From: Yamagishiella unicocca
Lineage: Eukaryota; Chlorophyta; Chlorophyceae; Chlamydomonadales; Volvocaceae
Reading direction: 5' to 3'
DNA: 64,000 nt
Assembly: GCA_003116995.1 (NCBI GenBank)
Contig: BDSL01000006.1
Span: forward strand, 1,364,001 to 1,428,000
The notes beneath the pieces were generated by a model. The model saw only the letters and a program-made list of their open reading frames with translations, was not told the origin of the DNA and searched no databases. Below, one piece after another: positions 23,501 through 34,141 of the stretch. Position 1 is the stretch's first letter. Each line of letters begins with the position of its first letter. The position numbers were made by a program, and so were the translations under genes.

Positions 23501-26500
23501 TTCTCAATGGACTAAGCCCGCTGGTGCGGCGCGGAGACGTGGCGGGCAAGGGAAGGTTGTTTGATGCGGATTGTTTGGGGGGAGGCATGCGTCAGAAGCG
23601 GCTGGCTGGTGTGTCTGGCTGGATTGGATTCAGGGCGGCAGCTACATCTCGTTGTCGCCGGTATGAAGTCCATCGTATCACTTTTCAAACTCGCGCTCAG
23701 CCCACCCACATACCCCCCCAAACCGCGCCCGCTACCCCCCGGACCCCCATCTCCCGCTGCTCCCAGGCGGTCTGCCGGGTGGGTTACGTCTTCCGGCTGC
23801 ACGCCGAGCTGGCCGCCGCCGAGCCCAAGAGCCGCGCCGTCGCGGACGTGGTCCGCTGGCTGGGCCTCAACTCCCACGTGCTTTGGGCGCACCCCTCGGC
23901 CGTGGTGCAGCTCGCCAACGAGGCTCCCAACAGCAGCGCCTTCATGGTGGCGCTGCGGCGGCCGCGGCGCAGCAGCACCATCACCACCGAGATCCTGTCC
24001 GTCACGGAGGGTCCCGCCAGGAGCAGCGCCATCATCATCGGCGTCGCCGCCGGCGGCGGCTCTCCGGCCCCCGTGACGCTGCTCAACAAGCGGCGCACCT
24101 GGCCCGCGCAGCTGTCCATCCTGGCGCAGCACCACCGCGCGGTCAACAGCGTGTCCTTCAACCCCGCGGGCACGCTGCTGGCGTCCGGCAGCGAGGACCG
24201 GAGCGTGCGGGTGTGGGACCCGCTCACCGGCGAGCAGAAGGCGGTGCTGTTTGGGCACAGCGGCCAGGTGCTGGGAGTGGCCTTCTCGCCCAACGGCGCA
24301 TTCATCGCCTCGGCGTCCGTCGACTCGACGATCCGGCTATGGGACGCGTCCACGGGGGAGGAGAAGGCCGAGCTGACGGGCCACGTGGACTGGGTCCGCG
24401 ACGTGGAGTTCGCGCCCGTGTCGGCCGTCGGCGCGCCGGCGCGGATGCTGGCGTCCTGCGGCGACGATAAGACGGTCAAGGTGTGGGACTTGTCGGGGCC
24501 GCAGGCCCAGATCAAGTACACCATGTCGGGGCACACCGACGTCGTGTCGTGCGTGTGTTTTTCCCCCGACGGCAACCTCCTCGCCTCCGCCTCCACCGAC
24601 CTGTCCATCCGCCTCTGGGACCCGGCCACCGGGCGCCAGGCGGGCCGGGCGCTGGTGGCGCACAAGTTCCCCGTCACCTGCGTGTCCTTCAGCCCCGACG
24701 GCAAGCTCCTCGCTTCGGGCTCCCACGACAAGATGATCCTGCTGTGGGACCTGGGGACGTGCCGCGAGACCGGCACGCCGGCTTCGGAGCTGGCCGGGCA
24801 CACGGACAAGGTGCTCTCCGTGAACTTCGCCCCCGACGGCGCGCTGCTGGTGTCGGCGTCGGCGGACGGGTCGATGCGGCTGTGGGACGTGGCGGCGCGG
24901 CGCGTGCGGGGGGTGCTGCTCGGACACGCGTCCAGCGTTGTGGCGGCTGCGTTCTCGCCGGAGGGGAACCTGGTGGCGTCGGCGGCGAGCGATTACACGG
25001 TGCGGCTGTGGGACCCCAAGGTGGCGTGTGAGAGCGGCAGCATCGAGGACTCGTACGCCAGCCACATGGACACCGTCACGCACGTGGCCTTCAGCCCCAG
25101 CGGCCACACGGTCGCGTCGGCGGGGGCGGACTGGACGGTGCGGCTGTGGGACCCCTCCGACGGCAACCACCGGGCCATGCTGCAGGTGCGCTGGGCTGGG
25201 TGTGGTGATGCGGTGATGGGGGAGAAGAGGGGCATCTCAGGGACGCTCGGGGGGCCGGCTAAGCCCTTGAAATGACCTGTGTTCTTGGCGCTTGAGATGT
25301 GTGTGTGGGGGGAGGGAAGGCAGGCGTGCACTTGCTCTGGGGTTGAGGTACGTGGGCGTGGATTGGTTGGCCTTCAGGGTTGTGGGGTAGGTTTCGGAGC
25401 TGGTACTGACCAGCGCCCTTGCCGTGCTCCGCCGCCCCGCTCGGACGTGCAGGGCCACACCGACGTGGTCCGCTGCGTGGCGTTCAGTCCCACGGGTCAC
25501 CTCCTCGCGTCCGCGTCCTCCGACTGGACTGTGCGGCTGTGGGACCCCGTCAGCAAGCTGGAGAAGGGCATGCTGACCGGACACCAGGACCGCGTGCTGG
25601 CGGTCACCTGGGCGCCCAACAGCCGCATGCTGGCTTCTGCCTGCCACAGCGGCAACATCGTCATCTGGGACGCCATCTCCATGTCGTCACGGCTGCAGCT
25701 CAAGGTACGACACCCCGCCGCGCCGTGACTGTGCTCCTCGCGCGTCCTAGCATACCGCACGAAACACACCCCTCCCTTCCCTCCTCGTCCCGTCCCGTCC
25801 CCTCCCTTCCCGTCCCCTTCCTTCCCATCTCGTCCCTTCCCCTGAAACGCGTGTCGAAACCCGCTCCAGCTAGCAACATGCGGACCTCCTTTCCTCCAGT
25901 TTCCGCCCAGGGGTGGTTTCATATCATACTCTTGTGCTGCTAAACCCGCCTAATCCCCGTGCTCTTGCCACTGCCCTCAGGGCCACACGGCGCCAGTCCA
26001 CACACTGGCCTTCGCGCCCAACTCCAAGGTCCTCGCCTCCGGCTCCTCCGACAAGACCGTGCGGCTGTGGCACGCGCAGCTGGGCGAGCAGCAGGTGCTG
26101 ATCCGCGGCCACACGGGCGCGGTGACGACGGTGGAGTACGACATCAGCGGCAAGCTGCTGGCCACGTCCTCCCTGGAGGAGAAGATCGTGCGCGTGTGGG
26201 ACCCCGCGTCGGGCATGCTGCTCAGCATCATCTCCAACGCCGGGCTCTGCTCCCCCGGTCCGTTCTCCATGTACTCACTCGCGCGCCACGCGCCGTGCGT
26301 TCGATCCATCGCGTTGAAGCCGCGCCCGGGGGCCTCCGCCGGCGGCAACCCGGCCGGCGGCGCCGCCGGGGGCGGCAGCGCCGCAGCTACAGGTGGGCCG
26401 TCAGGCGGTGGCGTAGGCGGGTTGGTGCCTGTGGCTACGGGCAGCAGCCCTACCGCGGCGGCGGCCTTTGGCCGTGTGCCTTCCTTCACCCCCGCCAACA

Positions 26501-27036
26501 TGCTGCAGCCCTCGATGACCATGCGGCTCGAGCGCAACTCGCCGAACGGCCTCGTGCTGGGCCCAGGCGGCTCCTCCACGGACTACACCTTCTCGTTCGC
26601 CACGGGGATGCCGTCGCCGCCGCCGGGCGGCGGCGGCGGCGGCAGCACCGGCGGCAGCGGCGGCGGCGCGCTTGTCAGCAGCGCCAGTGGCGGCGGCGCC
26701 TTCGGCGCCGCCGGCGGTGGTCTCAGCGGCATGCCTAGCGGCGGCGGCACGCCCCTGAACACCAGCCTGCGGGACGGCATGCCGGCCGTGCTCCAGACCG
26801 CCATGAGCATGCGCAGCAGCCTCTCGTCCATGGACGAGATACCGCGCCTCATGGAGCTGGTTTCGGAGGCGGACAACCCCATTGTGCCCATCTACACCCC
26901 CTTCGTCAGCCCCAAGTGCGTCGCGGTGCATGGTAACAAGGTCGTCATGTCGGACGGGCCGCACCTGTACTTCTTCGAGTCCAACGAGGGCAAGATCGTG
27001 GGCTGGAAGAGCCGCATCCAGTCGGCCGGGGCATAA
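14571..27036 (+). CDS. STAND/NLR-like protein: TIR-like domain, NACHT NTPase, WD40 propellers
   Basis: Eighteen exons: 14571-15188, 16564-17019, 17588-17623, 17762-17977, 18290-18448, 18824-18916, 19281-19484, 19737-19868, 20243-20314, 20507-20611, 20819-21007, 21225-21455, 21880-21963, 22250-22825, 23110-23337, 23767-25185, 25453-25704, 25981-27036. All 17 introns are phase 0; 2,041 residues. Residues 1-440 are Ser/Gly/Pro-rich. A TIR-like domain at about 527-700 has FISHAWG (535-541), VWIDIAAVNQ and VWCLYE, whose Glu615 sits where TIR NADases keep their catalytic Glu. The NTPase has Walker A GPAGSGKS (731-738), Walker B VLLVDAMDEA (867-876) and sensor-like VRVITSTR. From about 1255 there are 12 clear WD40 repeats, then a Gly-rich insert and a final blade-like segment. 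The family consists of signal-induced switches (APAF1, NLRs), so a defence or cell-death role is inference. The NTPase and WD40 calls are firm, the TIR-like call moderate. Confidence 0.85.
18688..18751. repeat. 12-bp tandem repeat in an intron of the STAND gene
   Basis: Five imperfect copies of GGTCACGGTAGG lie in the 18449-18823 intron. Confidence 0.9.
21473..21650 (+). mobile_element. Dispersed intron elements (long 'B' copy and 'A' copy), donor side
   Basis: In the 21456-21879 intron of the STAND gene. The B copy starts 17 nt after the donor (AAAACCGTTGACGCG, then GGCGCATGGTCGGCGGAC and GGCGCATTCTGGAGCA). The A copy (GAGACCCGTGGATGC, then AAAACCGTTAGA) follows. Related copies occur in introns of other genes (41654-41740, 60552-60655 and others). 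Mobility is inferred from dispersal only. Confidence 0.6.
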
Positions 27037-29548
27037 CAACAGCCGCCGCCCCCGCCGCAGCCGCCGCTGCACGGCCTGCTCGCCATTGCAACGGCCGCGG
27101 ACGGCGCCTGAGGCGCCCTCTCACCAGACGCGACGCCGCGCGGTGCACCCACACGGGTGCACCCCCACGAGACATGACGCGACGCCGTGTAGAAGACGGA
27201 CAGCAGCGTCAGCAGTGCTGGCATGGCACATAGCATGAGGGACCGCGACCCGCTCGCTGGCGGTCAGCTGCATGCGTGCGCGGACCTCAGCTCAATGGGT
27301 CCGTTTACTCCGCGGCGCCGGGTCGTGTACCGGTTCTGCCCCCGCAACGGGCGCCGCTGCGTTGCGATGGCTGGGAGCTGGGGGCGCGTGCCGGCAGCTG
27401 GTCCGGCGGCGAGTGCACCAGAGCGACGGGGGCGGCAAGGCTGTGGCCAGGTCGTCTGGGCGGCATGATGGAGCGAGGAGGCGGCGAGGTGCTTTGATGG
27501 CGGGCATGGCTACAAGTATGTCCCGTGGGTCGCTTTGTACATGTCCGTGGAAGGGGAGCCGGATCGCGGGCGGGAGTCATTGGGAGGCCGCGTGGGAGGC
27601 CGGGTGGCAACGTCGGAGCACCGAGAGCAGCCCCCGCGGATCCCGGTGCGGAGCCTACTTTTGGTAATTTGAAACAAAGCTGTTGTCCTATTCGCTGCAG
27701 CTTCCAGCATTTTCGTCAAGTCATCGGCAGGCGTTGCAAAACGCCGTTTGCGGTGCAGCTATACCCAGGACGGAATGCCTGGTCGCGTGTCGGGGTGGTG
27801 TGTGTGTGTGTGTGTGTGTGTGTTGGGTGGGGGGCCGGCGGTGGCGTGGTGGTGGTGGAGTGGAATGCCGCCGTTGGTGTGAGTTGGGCGGTGTGGGCAG
27901 GAATATCTGTCGATGCCGGTGTCGATGCTGATGGCGAGGACCGCCTCATGACAGTTGGTAAGTGCAGTGGAGCACGCCAACGGCTCCTCGAGTACGAACG
28001 CCAGCGCGCGGTCACCTGAATTAGAAGACACGCGCAATAACATCATTTCCGCTGTGTGGTGATCCGTTGACGTTGCGGGAAATCGCAGGAAGTTGTGGCG
28101 ACGCGAAATAACGAGTAGTTGGACGAGGAAATGCGTCCCGACGCGCCCTAGTGCCGGTGTGTCCTGCTGAGTAGCGTTTACCGTTTCATCGTTTGTGTCA
28201 TAGACCTAGTACGGTATAACCTAACCCTTCGGACCCTTACTATATACCTCTTACGCACCGCCTAGAGGAAGGAATGCATCCAGGGAGCCAGCCGCGGGCG
28301 ATGTCCCCTTGGTCAACGCTGGTCAACTAATGATTTTTGCCAAATCGGTCCCTCTGAGCCTTTTGATCGGAGAACTGTTGTCCGTCTTATTCGCCGAACA
28401 CCGTCCTGGACGTGTTTACCGATTCATTGATGCGGCTCTGCGCTGGCCTGCCTGCACGGCCGCTCAATGCGGCTACTACGGGCTTAAACGGGCTTGCGCT
28501 TGCTGGGCAGGGAAGTAAAGGGTGCGTGCAATGCCCAGCCAGCCAATGCGTGGTTAAGGTGCCGCTGGACGCCAATTGACTTGTTCCTAGGCTGCACATG
28601 TATAAGTGCGCGCGCGCGCAGGGTTTGGTGCAGCATAGGATGGTGCTGAAGCATGGGCGTGAACGCAGGGGGGGGGACCGCCAAATGCACCCTCGAGTCT
28701 TGCCGAAAGGAGGCCAGGAGGGCTAGCTGGGGTTCCTCGCGACTATGTTGACTTATGGAATGTGGTCAAGGTGCGACGCGGACGTGGGGCTACGCGTTCC
28801 TTAACTTGACGGCGTCGTCCAGCGGTTGCTGCGGTGGTCCAGGGAGGGGGGCTCGAGAGGGAAAAGCGGGGTGATGGCGGGCAGCACGTGACCAGTATGG
28901 GAGAGAACTGCCGTATCCTTGATTATTGGTGGGAAAACTGATGATGGATAAAAGAATTGGTGTATATAGGCAGGTGGTGGGTGGCGTTCGATAAGCCACC
29001 GGCGGAAGATGGTTGGAGGATGCAGTGCGAAGTGCAAGATTGGTTGCTGACGTATGGTGACGCGAGCTAGACGCGGCACCGAGTGCCGCTCCCTCCCTGC
29101 CCTTGAAGGGCTGGGGGGCAAGCAAGATGCGGGTCCATTCGTTGCCGCCCGATGATTATTGGGAAGGACAGAGTGATGGCTGACGGCTAGCGGCTCGTGT
29201 GTAATACGCTCAGGAGAGACAAGGAGGCAAATTGCAATTGGGTCTTGTGGGGTGTTCCCGCCTCATCGAGCGCCGTATGCCAGTGTGGTAACTGGGGAGC
29301 TTAGCCTGGAGGCGCGACAGCTGCTGCATCCTCTTATAGGTAAAACGAATTCAGGCCTCGGCCAAACAAGTCATAAGCTTCGGCTAATTCCATCATCAAA
29401 CGATTAGATAACTCTCCGATCCAGGTGAGCTACGGCCCAGACTTATAATAAACGTGTTCATTTTTAAGTCAGGTAACAGGTGGTGTTGAAAAACACCGGA
29501 TTTTGATGAGCTTTGATGAACAGGAAAATGTTCTGTGCCTCCGAGTTC
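27037..29548. other. Intergenic: 3' flank of the STAND gene to the H4 gene
   Basis: About 2.5 kb with no convincing gene. It contains a (TG)n microsatellite at 27797-27823 and a short CG run at about 28607-28618. The nearest sense TGTAA is at 29200-29204, too far to assign to the STAND gene with confidence. Confidence 0.4.
29482..29497 (-). terminator. Histone 3' stem-loop of H4
   Basis: On the minus strand this reads GGTGTTTTTCAACACC, a 6-bp stem with a 4-nt loop, 51 nt past the H4 stop. It is the conserved 3' processing hairpin of replication-dependent histone mRNAs, in its volvocine form. Confidence 0.95.
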
Positions 29549-30777
<1,229 letters not shown>

Positions 30778-30815
30778 GTCTCCTGCTTGATACTTGGCGG
30801 TCAACAACAAAACCC

Positions 30816-30831
30816 GGTGTTTCTCAACACC
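30816..30831 (+). terminator. Histone 3' stem-loop of H3
   Basis: GGTGTTTCTCAACACC, a 6-bp stem with a 4-nt loop, 38 nt past the H3 stop codon. It is the 3' processing signal of replication-dependent histone mRNA. Confidence 0.95.
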
Positions 30832-31391
30832 ACCTACTGAGGCTTTTATGACCACAGCGCACGGATGTTATGCTATCCAGTACGTTGCTAAACCTGCACG
30901 ACATGCAAATTTCCCTACCCGGTAAAAGGTGGGGAGCAGTTATGTAGGCTGTTCGTGCCTATCTATCCTTGTTTCTATCTATCTTGTATGGTGTAATACG
31001 CAGACCAAGAGGCAATAATACCTCTTGGTGTGCCTTATGTACGGGTCTCGTCTGCTACGAGTTGAGTTGGTGATCGCACAATTCAGTATCGACATATTGC
31101 CTACCTTAGTAGGGATTGTAGAGTAGGGATTGTATTTGGGGTAAGGCACCCGGAAATGTGCCAACAATGTATGTTCCAACTACTGCATCCTAGCAGCACA
31201 CAATGTACGCTTCAAGCCACCATCCACCACCAGGTCATGCACTGCTCCACAAATCCATCCATGCTGGCTCTGACCGGCCGCACGTTCATTGCACATCTAC
31301 ACGCCGATATTCATGTTGTTTTGGCGCTTGGGACGCTGTGAAGTGCTTTGCTGATGCCAATGGCCTCGCCCCCCTTGGCAAAAGTAACCTT
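30832..31391. other. Convergent intergenic region
   Basis: AT-rich 3' flank of H3 and presumed 3' UTR of the small minus-strand gene. No gene was seen and no clear TGTAA signal in either direction. Confidence 0.4.
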
Positions 31392-32475
31392 TCAGTAGGC
31401 CCCGCTTCCCTGTTGACTGCCAACTGAAACACCGCCCCCACTGCCTGGCTGCCGTACAGCTCCCTCGCCTGCACGGCCTCCGCCATCCGCCACAACGCCC
31501 TCACCGCCCATCTGCTTCACGGCACCCTCACCTGCCCGGCCACCACCATCCGCTACGTCACCACCGGCACCCAACTGATGCACAGCCCCCTCACCTGCCG
31601 CCCCGCCGCCCTCAGCCACGCAGCCACCACCGCCCGACTGGCGCACAGCGCCCTCCCCCGTGCTGCTGCCACCGCCCTCAACAGCCGCCCCCTTGTCAAC
31701 GACCACCGCACCACCCGTGCCAGCATCCACGTCGGGTGAAACGTACGACGCCTGCGACGCGCCCTCGTCGTACACGTCAGGCGACACGTTGCCCCACACT
31801 TCTTGCTTGTTCTCCCCACTCATGCGGTCCTGAACGAAAAATGAAAAGGCATCCTAGTCAAGGCGGCGTCCAGGCACGTGACGACGGGCGCTGCATGGAC
31901 ACAATGCTCGGTAGGACAAACATCGCTCGTGACGGCGTTTAACAACGGAAAACATCACAACGGCGGCTCCTCGCTGCATGGCAGACTACCTGCATTAGCA
32001 TGGCTCCCGGCATCTTGCCCTCCCTGGCCTGCTGCTCGATTATTCGCTCCTTAGCAGCCAGCAGCTCGTCCTGCGGGGCCGATGCGACGGAGCAGCGGCG
32101 GTAAGCATTCCTTGAGTCCAGTAAGCCGGCGGAGAGTCGTGCAGTGCTACGGCGCATTTTGATGCCGCGGCTGGACAGCCGCAAGCACGCGCCAAGGGCG
32201 GGGGGAGCGCGTGGCTTGAGCACCTTGATCGATGCCGATCCTCGCCCTGTCCACCAAGGGGAATGCTATCCAAGCGCGCCGCCGCCGGTATCCCACTGCC
32301 ATCGATGTGCCGTCACTAGCAACTGCTGGCAGCTTCGGAGCAAAGGAAAGCCCACGCACTGATGAGATGCTAAACCTTCCCGTCGAGGCCCTACACACCC
32401 GCCCACCTTCGGCTTGTCCACTATGCTGCCGTCAGCGGCCCTTTGGCTGGTCGCGAAGTACCCGACAGTGGTATC
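31392..32475 (-). CDS. Unrecognised small hydrophilic low-complexity protein, 5' end unresolved
   Basis: Three exons read right to left: 32475-32407 (starts DTTVGYFATSQRAADG), 32070-31990 (DELLAAKERIIEQQAREGK) and 31829-31392 (starts DRMSGENKQEVWGN). All join in phase 0 with good GT-AG sites, and each exon starts with Asp. The last exon encodes about five imperfect copies of a Gly-rich module centred on GGGRAGEGAVRQ and ends with TGA at 31392. The composition recalls hydrophilic stress proteins, but I do not recognise the family. Further exons probably lie upstream (32.6-32.8 kb). Alternatively, translation could start at the ATG at 32223 and read through to 31990. That would give an Arg-rich, acid-poor N terminus like a mitochondrial presequence. 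I cannot decide between the two models. Confidence 0.4.
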
Positions 32476-34141
32476 CTGAAGGGAAACAGCAGCAGTCAAC
32501 CATCCAACCAACCAACCATTTAATTTAGCTCTTTTGCGAAGGCTACAGAGCCTGCATAATTCTGTCGCTGAAAGGCCAGCAGCGGCGCGAGGGACCACTT
32601 GTGACAATGTTAGCATTCGTCCATCTGGGACAGGAAAGAAAGGAACCACAGCAACGGCGCTGCGGTCTTCTTCAGGATTACCATGAAATTCGCGGCTGAG
32701 TACTTGGCAATGAAACGTTGGGCAATGGCTGCTCGAAGATGCCCGCGACCCACGGGTCTGTAGACTCCAAATCCGGCCGGGAGAACACCTGAACGCGCCG
32801 CACTGTAAAGTAGGGTGACCGCGCACGTCCGGCACACAGCACCGCAAGTTGTTTTGGTTATATGGCTGTAAGGCGCACGGGGCGACAACGTACATGATGT
32901 CAGCCGGATAATAGACTGCACCTGAAGCAGAGGCCTGACGCAGACGGACGGACCAGGCAGGGCTTCAGCAGCAGGCGACCGAGGAAATGACTGCACAATG
33001 ACGTCATGTGACAGCCTAGCGTAATGCGTTTGGGGCAGCCTGCGGCGATGTTATTAATACCAGAGGATGCATCCAACGCGCGACTGGATCGCCAATGGCC
33101 ACTGCTTGTACTGCCGTACACAGCTGGTAATAGGCCACGTGCGCTCGCTTGGCAAACTGCAGCATGCTTGTAGATGCTATAGTTAGTAGCTACGGCTGCC
33201 CTTTAGCTAGGCGCAGTAATAACTTTTAAAAAGGCCCTGGCTTTGCCAACCCTGGCATTCCCGAATCCGGACCCGGCTAGATTGTTTCTCATCCCGCGCG
33301 GGGCATGGAGGCGGCCTCCTTCGACGGTCCGCCTCCTCCGACGGCCAGGCCCTCCTGGCCCACACGCCAACACAGCCTGCGCCACGGCTGTGACTGCCCT
33401 GTGGACTGGGGCAGGCACTGGGGTCTTAATGAGCATCGTCCGAGTGGTCGGGGGTGGCGATGGGGGTCATTCAGCGCCTTGCATTCCCCATCGCGCCACG
33501 CATTCCCCATCCCCCTCGCTCTCAGAGCCTTGCATTCCCCATCGCGCGTTTGATGAGCTGTCCCAAGGGTAATTTCCTCCAGAACGGGCATGCACGCTCA
33601 ACATGTTAGCGGCCATGTCTGGGAGACGCCGCATTTCGGATTTGTGCATAGCTGACGTGGCCTTGGCAGGCGCTAGGGTTTCCATATCATTACTGCAAGC
33701 TGGATATGCGTTCTCCTTGCATTTATCTCGCGTCTTTGGGCCTGGAATATGGAGACGGGGAACAGGTTGTCATGACTCAGCTAGGAGATGAAGCGCCGCC
33801 GAGTTTCTTTCAATGGCTGGGCTTTCCAGGGTTGCGATTAGTGTCCGCTGTGGCCATTGTGTCGGGTACGAATGTTGGCTTATGTCGATTCTCACGACAC
33901 GACCTTGGTCAGCATTGTGCCGTATTGTCGTGCAGTCAGCCCGGAAATGACTGCTATCCCGCGTACAGATTCCGTATTTACACCGCAAGGAAATGGCTGC
34001 TAATTTGGGCCTAGTAATCAAGATAACTGAGCAATCAAGGAGCATATACTCAAAAATAGCAACGCTGAACTACTGGTATTTCCCTCTTGGATCAAATGAC
34101 GATTATTTTTTGACTAGCGTATAGTTTCCGCTAGTGGCAGG
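32476..34141. other. Intergenic, possibly with 5' exons of the minus-strand gene
   Basis: About 1.7 kb. An acceptor-preceded minus-strand stretch near 32790-32680 reads VFSRPDLESTDPWVAGIFEQ and may be a further upstream exon, but its phase does not fit the next exon. An imperfect direct repeat (core CTTGCATTCCCCATCGCG) occurs at about 33478 and 33530. Nothing else was seen. Confidence 0.3.

Noticed and set aside
23784..25170. Long minus-strand open frames opposite the WD40 exon
   Set aside because: They are GC-skew shadows of a strongly coding plus-strand exon with recognisable WD40 repeats.
27037..29548. Several open frames of 60-160 codons downstream of the STAND gene
   Set aside because: No splice-consistent chain and no recognisable motif; some run through the TG microsatellite.
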